A stretch of DNA of 64,000 nt from Polyangia bacterium (GTDB lineage Bacteria > Myxococcota_A > Polyangia > Nannocystales > Nannocystaceae). How positions within the stretch are numbered: position 1 is the stretch's first letter; each line of letters starts with the position of its first letter. Where the stretch lies: the NCBI GenBank assembly GCA_030430565.1, contig JAUIKS010000038.1, positions 1 to 64,000 on the forward strand, given 5' to 3'. A program made the translations under genes and the position numbers. Below the pieces are notes generated by a model. It did not search any database. It was not told where the DNA came from and saw only the letters and a list, made by a program, of their open reading frames with translations. Below are positions 55,285 to 62,488 of this stretch, piece after piece.

Positions 55285-55640
55285 CCGCGCGCCGCGACGG
55301 CGGGGCGCGCGTTCGCCCGAGCGGACGCGCTTTGACGGGCGCGCCCCCCTCAAATGACAGTGCTTATAATCTGTATTGACTAATGAAATTGTGCGGGTTG
55401 GTCACAGTCACTGGCAGAGTGGCGCTTTCTGCCTCAACCCCCCAGTTTGCCGTTTGCTGGGTCGCTGCCCGCTGCCCTGTTCTGCCCCGCCCAAAATGCT
55501 ACGTCGGTGTACGACAAATACCCGAATAAAGTCACATGCTTAAATGCTCTCATTTATTGTTTTTAGTGTATAGTTTTAACCAGCTGGTCGACCGCGGGCG
55601 AGGTTGCGACGCCCGAGGTCGCGCGGCGAGGGACGCTGGG
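55285..55640. other. AT-rich intergenic island
   Basis: After the hairpin at 55302-55347 the sequence from about 55351 to 55600 is strikingly AT-rich for this genome. It has -10-like TATAAT (55365-55370) and TATAGT (55569-55574) and a TTGACT (55376-55381), but no pair with correct spacing. It probably holds the promoter and control region of the ADYC lipoprotein gene. Short in-frame ATGs here (for example 55536) are not supported as gene starts. Confidence 0.55.
55302..55347 (+). terminator. Hairpin after the Ser/Thr kinase fusion gene
   Basis: GGGGCGCGC (55302-55310) is the exact inverse complement of GCGCGCCCC (55339-55347), 18 bp after the stop codon, with a second small inverted repeat in the loop. 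No T-run follows, as is common in very GC-rich genomes. Possibly a terminator. Confidence 0.4.
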
Positions 55641-56552
55641 ATGGGGACGACGATGAGATGTGTACAATTGGCCAGACGGGCGATCGCGCTCATGGCCGTG
55701 ATCGCGCTCGCGGGCTGCGACGCCGACGGCGAGGGGGCGCCGGCCGAGCTGCAGCGCAACGGGCTGTCGATCAACGGGCTGTCGATCAACGGGCTGTCGA
55801 TCAACGGGCTGTCGATCAACGGGCTGTCGATCAACGGGCTGTCGATCAACGGGCTGTCGATCAACGGGCTGTCGATCAACGGGGTCGCGGGTGACGGCGT
55901 CGAGCTGGTCGCGGCCGACTCGGTCTCCATCGAGGGGTATGGGAACGGCTTCGTGCTCACGGCGCGCTACGGCGACGACGAGCTCGCGCTGCGGGTGAGC
56001 GAGCGCGAGTTCGACGTGTCGAGCCTGCACATGTACCAGCGCGTGGAGTACCTGCGCGACGGCGAGTGGGAGGACGTCTGCCACGACGGGGAGGGCGCCA
56101 CCAAGGCGATCGCGCTCAGCGGGACGTGGTCGATCGACTCGGGCGACTGGAGCGACGAGCCCGGGGTCTCGACGCTCGCCTGCCAGGGCAGCGCGCTCGA
56201 GAAAGCCGCGGCCTGGGGCTACAGCCCGCGACGCGTGATCAAGGGCGAGAAGCTCGCGCCCTATCACCGCGCCGGGACCCGGATGATCCGCGCCGACTAC
56301 TGCTACAGCGGCGCTCCGAACACGGTGGACGGCACGGTGATCGACGTGGGCGATCCGCTCGGGATCAACGAGCACGAGACGGACTGGGCGATCGAGGCGG
56401 TGTGGGGCGAGCACGGGCTGCTGTGCCTCAACGAGCCGCGGGTGGCGGCGCGCGCGGACATCCCCTGCGAGCTCCCGCGCTGCGACGAGGAGAGCGACGA
56501 CCACTGGCTCGAGCACACGGACGCGCTCGTCATCACCCGCGCGCAGCCGTGA
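55641..56552 (+). CDS. ADYC-domain lipoprotein with NGLSI pentapeptide repeats
   Basis: 303 residues. ATG 55641 follows GAGGGA; ATG 55653 is a close alternative. Signal peptide ends in lipobox ALAGC (Cys26). Residues about 40-80 are eight identical copies of NGLSI. The rest has a beta-rich stretch and the A218-DYC motif (IRADYCYSG) with conserved Cys, a Trp-rich region (DWAIEAVWGEHGLLCLNEPR) and a C-terminal Cys pair. The ADYC domain is a family found mainly in Myxococcota with no assigned function, as far as I know. The long AT-rich region before the gene suggests special control. Confidence 0.85.
   Translation: MGTTMRCVQLARRAIALMAVIALAGCDADGEGAPAELQRNGLSINGLSINGLSINGLSINGLSINGLSINGLSINGLSINGVAGDGVELVAADSVSIEGYGNGFVLTARYGDDELALRVSEREFDVSSLHMYQRVEYLRDGEWEDVCHDGEGATKAIALSGTWSIDSGDWSDEPGVSTLACQGSALEKAAAWGYSPRRVIKGEKLAPYHRAGTRMIRADYCYSGAPNTVDGTVIDVGDPLGINEHETDWAIEAVWGEHGLLCLNEPRVAARADIPCELPRCDEESDDHWLEHTDALVITRAQP
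55758..55877 (+). repeat. Eight perfect 15-bp tandem repeats (NGLSI)
   Basis: AACGGGCTGTCGATC is repeated eight times without a single change, including at third-codon positions. Each unit codes Asn-Gly-Leu-Ser-Ile. The exact identity points to recent expansion or ongoing recombination; number changes would keep the frame. Confidence 0.95.
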
Positions 56553-56779
56553 CCGAGCGCGACGCGGCGGCCGCGACGCGCGGGCGGAGGAGCCGCCGCC
56601 GAGTGTCGCGCGTCACCCACAGATCACGCGCGCGCAGGGGGGCGGAGGCACCACCGCGCGCGCGCTCGTACGAGCGAGAAATTCCCCATGGCCCAACGGA
56701 CATATTGATGAGCGCCGCGCTGCGCTCGCATTGGTGATAGATTCAGTGGGGGGCTGAGACCCCGCCGTCGTCGCCGGCG

Positions 56780-58408
56780 TTGTCTACACTTGCTTACCCA
56801 CGCATACCCACCGTGCTGCCTTGGATAATCGCCCTTGGAGGGCTCGTGCTCGTGGTCGCGAGCCTGCGGACGCGCAGGCTCTTGCGCCTGCTCGCGCGGT
56901 CTCCAAAGCGCAACCTCTGGACGGTGCTCTACGGCCTCATCTCCGGCTTCACGCTCGCGTACTTCGCCGCCGCCGCGCTCCTGTACCTGGGCGAGACGGA
57001 GCGCTTCATCGAGCTGCTCTCCCTCATCCTGTTGCTCGGCACGGTGTTCGTGCTGGTCGTCGTCTACAGCGGCTACCACACGATCGACGAGCTCCAGCGC
57101 GGCTCCGCCGAGCTCGAGCAGGACCTGATGGGCAGCGAGACCACCCTCACGCAGCTGCGCGTCTCGGAGACCGCGGCCGCCGAGGCGAACGCGCGGATGG
57201 CCGAGCTCTACGTGGAGCTCGAGGAGATGCACGAGCAGGCGGTCGCGGCGACGCAGGCGAAGACCGATTTCCTCGCGCGCATGAGCCACGAGCTGCGAAC
57301 GCCGCTCAACGCGGTCATCGGCTTCGCGCAGCTGCTCAAGCGCGGCGACGGCACGCCCGAGGACGACGCGCAGAAGCTCGACATCATCCTCCGCAGCGGC
57401 AACCACCTGCTGCAGCTGATCAACGACATCCTCGACATCTCGAAGATCGAGGCCGGTCAGATGACGCTCGAGGAGGAGGCCTTCGACGCGCAGGAGCTGG
57501 CGCGCACGACCGCCGCGCTGCTCCAGCCGCGGGCCGCGGAGAAGCAGCTCGAGTTCGAGGTCGCGGTCGCCGACGGCACGCCGACGTGGGTCCGCGGCGA
57601 TCGACGAAAGCTGAAGCAGGTGCTCATCAACCTGATCAACAACGCGCTCAAGTTCACGGCGCGCGGCGGCGTCTACGTGCGCGTGAGCGGCGGGCCGGAG
57701 GGCGACGGGATCCGGCTTCGCTTCGAGGTTCGAGACACGGGCCCGGGGATCGCCGCGCAGGAGCTCGAGACGCTGTTCGCCCCGTTTACGCAGACCGAGG
57801 CGGGCAAGCAGGCGAAGACCGGCTCTGGCCTCGGCCTCGCGATCAGCAGCGAGTTCGTGCGCCTGATGGGCGGTGAGCTCGCGGTCGAGAGCGAGCTCGG
57901 CGTCGGCACGCGGTTCATGTTCGACGCGCAGCTCAAGCCGGGCGGGGTCATCGCGGCCAACAAGAAGACGCGCGGGATCGTCAGGCTGCGGCCGGGGCAC
58001 CCCGAGCGTCGCGTGCTGATCGCCGACGACCAACCCGTCAACCGCCTCCTCCTCAAGCTCCTGCTCGAGCCCCTCGGCTTCGCGGTGCGCGAGGCGGTCG
58101 ACGGGGTCGAGGCGGTCGCGGTGACGCGCGAGTGGTCGCCGCACGTGGTCTTGATGGACGTGCAGATGCCGGGGCTCGACGGCTATGACGCCACGCGGCA
58201 GATCAAGGCCGAACTCGCGGAGCCCCCGGCGATCCTCGCCGTGACGGCGGGCGTGTTCTCGGAGGAGCGCGCTCGCTGCGAGGAGGCCGGCTGTGACGAG
58301 CTGCTCAGCAAGCCGCTCGAGGCGAATAAGCTGCTGGAGACGCTCGCGCGCCATGTCGAGATCACGTGGGAGTACGACACCGAGCGCGCGCAGGCGGCCA
58401 CCGGCTGA
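56780..58408 (+). CDS. Membrane hybrid histidine kinase (TM-HK-REC)
   Basis: 542 residues. The listed start is TTG 56780; GTG 56813 is possible, and neither has a good ribosome-binding site. TM helices at about 13-29, 51-70 and 79-97, a coiled coil (about 103-150), kinase with H170 in RMSHELRTPLNAV, N-box LINLINNALKFT, DTGPGI, GSGLGLAI, and a C-terminal receiver (IADDQPVNRLLL, Asp in VVLMDVQMPGLDG, Lys in LLSKPLE). It has no HPt, so it would pass phosphate to a free HPt protein. The N-terminal helices resemble those of the cyclase fusion at 42838. Confidence 0.9.
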   Translation: MSTLAYPRIPTVLPWIIALGGLVLVVASLRTRRLLRLLARSPKRNLWTVLYGLISGFTLAYFAAAALLYLGETERFIELLSLILLLGTVFVLVVVYSGYHTIDELQRGSAELEQDLMGSETTLTQLRVSETAAAEANARMAELYVELEEMHEQAVAATQAKTDFLARMSHELRTPLNAVIGFAQLLKRGDGTPEDDAQKLDIILRSGNHLLQLINDILDISKIEAGQMTLEEEAFDAQELARTTAALLQPRAAEKQLEFEVAVADGTPTWVRGDRRKLKQVLINLINNALKFTARGGVYVRVSGGPEGDGIRLRFEVRDTGPGIAAQELETLFAPFTQTEAGKQAKTGSGLGLAISSEFVRLMGGELAVESELGVGTRFMFDAQLKPGGVIAANKKTRGIVRLRPGHPERRVLIADDQPVNRLLLKLLLEPLGFAVREAVDGVEAVAVTREWSPHVVLMDVQMPGLDGYDATRQIKAELAEPPAILAVTAGVFSEERARCEEAGCDELLSKPLEANKLLETLARHVEITWEYDTERAQAATG

Positions 58409-58547
58409 GCGGTTCCGGGAGGGCGCCAGCGGGGGCGCGCGCCGCCGCGTACACCGACGCGACCCCGCGAGCCGTCCGCCGCCCGGGTGGTCGCGCGCGT
58501 GGGCCGTGGGCCGCTCGTGGTGCGTAGCGAGGGGGAGCGCGACGGTT

Positions 58548-58567
58548 CTCTACGCCGGAGTGCGCGC
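58548..58567 (+). repeat. 20-bp element, copy 2
   Basis: Exact copy of the element at 41710-41729. It lies in the 209-bp gap between the TM-HK-REC gene and the M18 aminopeptidase gene, 50 bp before the latter's start codon, where a promoter or operator would be expected. Confidence 0.6.
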
Positions 58568-58617
58568 CCGCAGACGGCTACCGCTCGGGCGCGCGAACCT
58601 GCTACACGTAGGGAGCT

Positions 58618-59913
58618 ATGGCCAACGCGAACGACATGCTGGCGTTTATCGCCGCGAGCCCCTCTCCGTTTCACTGCGTCGCCGAGGCCGCGCGCCGCCT
58701 CGTCGCGGCCGGCTTCACCCAGGTTGACGAGGCCGAGGCGCTGCCGAGGCTCAACCCCGGGGACGGGTTCTTCATCGCGCGGGGCGGCACGCTGATCGCG
58801 TGGCGCGGCGGCGCGGTCTGCCCGAGCGTCGCGGGCTTTCGCCTGCTCGGCGCGCACACGGACTCGCCCAACCTCCGGATCAAGCCCAACCCAGAGCGGC
58901 GCGATGAGGGCTACGTGCGCTGGGCGGTCGAGCCCTACGGCGGGCTGCTCGTCGCGACTTGGAGCGACCGCGACCTCGGGCTCTCCGGGCGCGTCGCGCT
59001 GCGGGGCGCGGGAGGGGTCGAGACCCGGCTGCTGCGTGTCGATCGCCCGATCGCGCGGATCCCCAACATAGCGATCCACCTCAACCGCAAGGTCAACGAC
59101 GAGGGCCTGAAGCTCAACAAGCAGACCGAGCTCCCGCCCGTGGTCGCGCTCGGGACCGAGGACGCTGAGGGGGAGGAGCTGTTTCGCGCGCTGGTGTCAC
59201 AGGAGCTCGCGGTCGCGCGCGACGATGTGCTCGCCTGGGATCTGATGCTGCACGACGTCTCGCCGCCGACGATCGGCGGCCTGCAGGGCGAGTTCGTGTT
59301 CACCCCGCGCCTCGACAACCAGGCGATGTCCTACTGCGCCGTCGAGGCGATCCTGGCCCTTGGGGAAGATGTTCCAGAGGCCACCTCGGTCATCATGCTC
59401 TTCGACCACGAGGAGTGCGGCTCACGCTCAGAGCGCGGCGCCGAGTCTGCGCTCGGCGGCGCGCTGCTGCGGCGGATCATCGCCTCGCACGCGAGCTCGC
59501 GCGGCGGCGCGCTGTCGCAGGCGACCGCGCGATCGCTGATGGTCAGCGCGGACATGGCCCACGCGGTGCACCCGGCGCTCAGCGGGCGGCATGACCCGGA
59601 TCACAAGCCGCGCATGAACGCGGGCCCGGTGATCAAGCACAACGTCAACACGCGCTACGCGACCGACTCCGTGGTCGCGGCGCGCTTCAAGCTGGCCTGC
59701 GCCGACGTGGGCGCGCCGGTGCAGGAGTTCGTCAACCGCAGCGACCTGACCTGCGGCAGCACGATCGGCGCGATCTCGGCGGCCAAGCTCGCGTGCCCGA
59801 CGGTCGATGTCGGCTGCGCGATGCTCTCGATGCACTCGATCCGCGAGCAGGCCGGCGTCGCCGACGTGTCGTGGATGCAGCAGGTCATGACCCGGCTGCT
59901 GCGCGACGGCTGA
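58618..59913 (+). CDS. apeB: M18-family aspartyl aminopeptidase
   Basis: 431 residues. ATG 58618 follows TAGGGAG at a good distance. M18 signatures: FIAASPSPFHCVAEA at the N-terminus, metal-ligand His in GAHTDSPNLRIKP, PYGGLLVATWSDRDL, PRLDNQAM, catalytic and metal-ligand acids in FDHEECGSRSERGAES, and the closing VGCAMLSMHSIRE His. The enzyme releases N-terminal Asp/Glu from peptides in the cytosol and forms a large tetrahedral dodecamer with two metals per subunit (family knowledge). No signal peptide. It converges with the methyltransferase gene across 8 bp. The symbol follows common use for bacterial M18 enzymes. Confidence 0.93.
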   Translation: MANANDMLAFIAASPSPFHCVAEAARRLVAAGFTQVDEAEALPRLNPGDGFFIARGGTLIAWRGGAVCPSVAGFRLLGAHTDSPNLRIKPNPERRDEGYVRWAVEPYGGLLVATWSDRDLGLSGRVALRGAGGVETRLLRVDRPIARIPNIAIHLNRKVNDEGLKLNKQTELPPVVALGTEDAEGEELFRALVSQELAVARDDVLAWDLMLHDVSPPTIGGLQGEFVFTPRLDNQAMSYCAVEAILALGEDVPEATSVIMLFDHEECGSRSERGAESALGGALLRRIIASHASSRGGALSQATARSLMVSADMAHAVHPALSGRHDPDHKPRMNAGPVIKHNVNTRYATDSVVAARFKLACADVGAPVQEFVNRSDLTCGSTIGAISAAKLACPTVDVGCAMLSMHSIREQAGVADVSWMQQVMTRLLRDG

Positions 59914-59921
59914 GCTTCGCC

Positions 59922-62306
59922 TCAACGCGAGGCCGACGAGCTGCTCGCTCGGCCCCTGACCGACGGCTTCGCTCGACCTCGTGACCGCAGGGCGTCCTCG
60001 AGCGCGATCGCGGGCGCTCGCTCGAGCAGCTCGACGCGCAGCTGGTCGTCGATCTGATACGCGTCTTGGACCCCATCTTCGACGCGTCGCTCGAGCGTCT
60101 CGATCGCGCTCCAGCGCCGCTGCACGAGCGCGTCGCGCTCCTGGCCTTGTGGTCCCTCGGTCGCGGCGAGCGCGGCCCAGGCCGCGCGCAGCTCAAGCGC
60201 CGCGAGGTGCAGCCGCCGCGCGAGCGCCCGATCGCAGCGCGGCATGGGGAAGCGCGCGAGGTCCAGCTTGCTGAGCTTGGGGAACTTCTCGCCGAACAGC
60301 CGGTTGGCCCAGCGCTCGTAGGCGGCCGAGGCGAGGCGGCTGTTGAGCACGGCGAGGATCATGCCCAGCGGCACGCTGGCGGCGCTGCACGAGAACAGGG
60401 TGTTGAGGTACAGGAGCGGTGCGGGCGGCTCTTGCAGCGCGGCCGCGAGGCGACCCCAGAACATCTGCTGGATCAGGATCCGCGGCGCGCCGTAGTGGGC
60501 CAGCGGGCGCTTGTCGCAGAGGCGATCGCTGTACATCAAGTACGCGCCGGGGCGCGGGCGCGTGCAGTAGCGCTGAACCTGACTCCCCGTGACGTACGGG
60601 TGCCAGCGCGCGTCGACGCGGTGGTCGGCGTGAAACACCCGCCGCGCGATCTCGTCGGGGCTGAGCTTGCGGCGGTGATAGACCTGGATGCCCACGGTGA
60701 TCTCGCAGAGCGAGGCGAGCGGTCGCCCGCGGGCGGCGATCGTGTCGAGCGCCGAGCGCAGCGCCGGGCGGTACTGGGTCTCGTACCGGCAGTCGCGCGC
60801 GCGCAGCCACTCGGCGGGCGCGGCGGTGAAGCGGGTCGTGAACTGTCGCGTAGCGAGCTGCTGCCGCTTCGCGCTCGGCGAGCCGCGGCGCGCGAGCGAG
60901 GCGATCATCGCGGGGCGCGGGTCGCTCGGCGCTGCGCTCGGGGCGTCGCGCTTGCGCGCGATCACGACGCAGGCGTCGTGGTTGACGCCCGGGAACACCC
61001 TCCAGACGTTGACGAGCTGACGCAGCTCGAAGCGCTCGAGGAACCACCGGCGCAGCGACGCGTAGCCGCGCACGGTCAACCAGGAGTTCGGCGTGATGTA
61101 GGCGAGCACGCCGCCCGGGCGCAGCAGCTCGTAGCCGCGGATCAGGAACAGCGCGTAGCTGTCTTTCTCGTCGCCGCAGGGCGGGAAGCGGGCGCGCAGC
61201 GCCGCGTCGCCCCAGCCCGAGCGCTCGGCGCCCCAGGGCGGGTTGCAGAGCACGATGTCGACGGGCGCGGGCGGACCGTCGCGCAGCGAGTCGCCGGCGC
61301 GGACGCGGGCCGCGAGCGCGCTCGCGGAATATGAACGTTCGGCCATGTGCATGCGCAGGGCCAGGCGCGCGAACTCGACGGCGCTCGGCATGATGTCGAG
61401 GCCGAACAGGCGCTCGCCGACGCGCGTCGCCGGCTCGCTCGGGCGGGGCGCCCCAGCTCGATCGAGCAGCGCGGCGCGGGCCTCGTGCAGCCGCTCGTAG
61501 GCCCGGCACAGCAGCGCCCCCGCGCCGCAGGCGGGATCGAGCAGCGTGAGCGTCTCGAGGGTGCGCAGCGGGGCGTCGGCGGTGGCGAGGAGCTCGCTGA
61601 GGGCGCCGCGCACGAGGTAGTCGGCGATCGCCCGCGGCGTGTAGTAGACGCCGCGACGCTGTCGACGCGACGCGGGCGCGCGGCCGCGTCCACGGACCGC
61701 GCGCGCGCGGTCCGGCAGCTCGTGGAGGCTGCGCTCGAGCGCGGCCCCGAGTCGCTCGACGCAGCGCTCACGCGGGAGCGACGAGGTGACGAAGTCGAGC
61801 GGACCGCCCGCCCCGTCGGGGTAGAGCGCGCGGCGGGGGAGCTCTAGGACATCGAGGATCGGGTCGTGGGTATAGAGCTCGCCGGCGACCCCCGCGCGCC
61901 AGCGCGGCCACGCTTGGGAGCGACCCTGCGCGAGCCGCTGGAAGAACTCCTGCAGCGCTCGCCACGGGCCGCGCTCATCCGGGTCGTCGCGGGCGCGCGT
62001 GAGCAGCCCGGCGACGACGCCCTGGGGCAGCCTGGCGACGGCGGGGCGCTCACAGTAGGCCGCGAACAGCAGACGGTTGATCAGCTTGTGCGCGGCGGCG
62101 ATGACCGCCGCGTCGTCGAGCGCGAGGCCGCTGGATCGAGCCCGGCCGCGGAGCGCGGGCGTCAGCGCCTGGCGAGCGCGCGTGTAGGCCTGAATAAACG
62201 CGGCGTCGCCTCGTCGTCGATCCGGCGCACACGCCCCGGCGCGCGGCCTTGTTATGGTGCGCCTCGATGTCGAAGCCACGCGTCTCTGTACCACGACGTC
62301 AAGCAT
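59922..62306 (-). CDS. N6-adenine DNA methyltransferase, Eco57I/TaqI-like
   Basis: 794 residues. Start uncertain: ATG 62306 is used, with GTG 62318 and GTG 62279 as alternatives; no later start codon exists before the conserved part. The N-terminal region (AAHKLINRLLFAAYCERPAV) is typical of Eco57I-like enzymes. SAM-binding motif I is DPACGAGALL (Asp257); the catalytic motif is NPPW (355-358), giving N6-methyladenine. GVYYTPRAIADYLV stands before motif I, as usual. The C-terminal part (SCSAASVPLGMILAVLNSRLAS, FPKLSKLDLARFPMP) is like a TaqI-type target-recognition domain. I see no PD-(D/E)xK nuclease, so it may be a solitary methyltransferase. Divergent from an AlkB-like gene. Confidence 0.88.
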   Translation of the reverse strand: MLDVVVQRRVASTSRRTITRPRAGACAPDRRRGDAAFIQAYTRARQALTPALRGRARSSGLALDDAAVIAAAHKLINRLLFAAYCERPAVARLPQGVVAGLLTRARDDPDERGPWRALQEFFQRLAQGRSQAWPRWRAGVAGELYTHDPILDVLELPRRALYPDGAGGPLDFVTSSLPRERCVERLGAALERSLHELPDRARAVRGRGRAPASRRQRRGVYYTPRAIADYLVRGALSELLATADAPLRTLETLTLLDPACGAGALLCRAYERLHEARAALLDRAGAPRPSEPATRVGERLFGLDIMPSAVEFARLALRMHMAERSYSASALAARVRAGDSLRDGPPAPVDIVLCNPPWGAERSGWGDAALRARFPPCGDEKDSYALFLIRGYELLRPGGVLAYITPNSWLTVRGYASLRRWFLERFELRQLVNVWRVFPGVNHDACVVIARKRDAPSAAPSDPRPAMIASLARRGSPSAKRQQLATRQFTTRFTAAPAEWLRARDCRYETQYRPALRSALDTIAARGRPLASLCEITVGIQVYHRRKLSPDEIARRVFHADHRVDARWHPYVTGSQVQRYCTRPRPGAYLMYSDRLCDKRPLAHYGAPRILIQQMFWGRLAAALQEPPAPLLYLNTLFSCSAASVPLGMILAVLNSRLASAAYERWANRLFGEKFPKLSKLDLARFPMPRCDRALARRLHLAALELRAAWAALAATEGPQGQERDALVQRRWSAIETLERRVEDGVQDAYQIDDQLRVELLERAPAIALEDALRSRGRAKPSVRGRASSSSASR

Positions 62307-62415
62307 AAGCTCGAGCACCAGACGGCCGAGGGACCTGCTCGAGGCCGCGAGCGCGCTCGCGCCCGGAGACCAGCGGATCCTCCGCTCGATCGACCGCCTG
62401 CGCGAGCTGCTCTAG
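62254..62415 (+). CDS. Candidate small ORF in the methyltransferase/dioxygenase gap
   Basis: A 53-residue frame from ATG 62254 to TAG 62415. The C-terminal part (RPRDLLEAASALAPGDQRILRSIDRLRELL split over two short helices) looks like a real amphipathic helix hairpin, but the N-terminal part (Thr/Ser-rich) does not. Its start overlaps the first codons of the divergent methyltransferase on the other strand, and no ribosome-binding site is visible. Most likely chance; listed so that it can be tested. Confidence 0.2.
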   Translation: MVRLDVEATRLCTTTSSISSSTRRPRDLLEAASALAPGDQRILRSIDRLRELL

Positions 62416-62488
62416 CAGCAGCTGTGGCGACAGCCCGCGCCTCGACGCGGGTTCCTGGCATCATGTCGGCTGGGGAGGACACAGCGGC

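Noticed and set aside
59922..62306. Complete restriction-modification (type IIG) enzyme
   Set aside because: Methyltransferase and recognition parts are clear, but no PD-(D/E)xK or other nuclease motif could be seen at the N-terminus.
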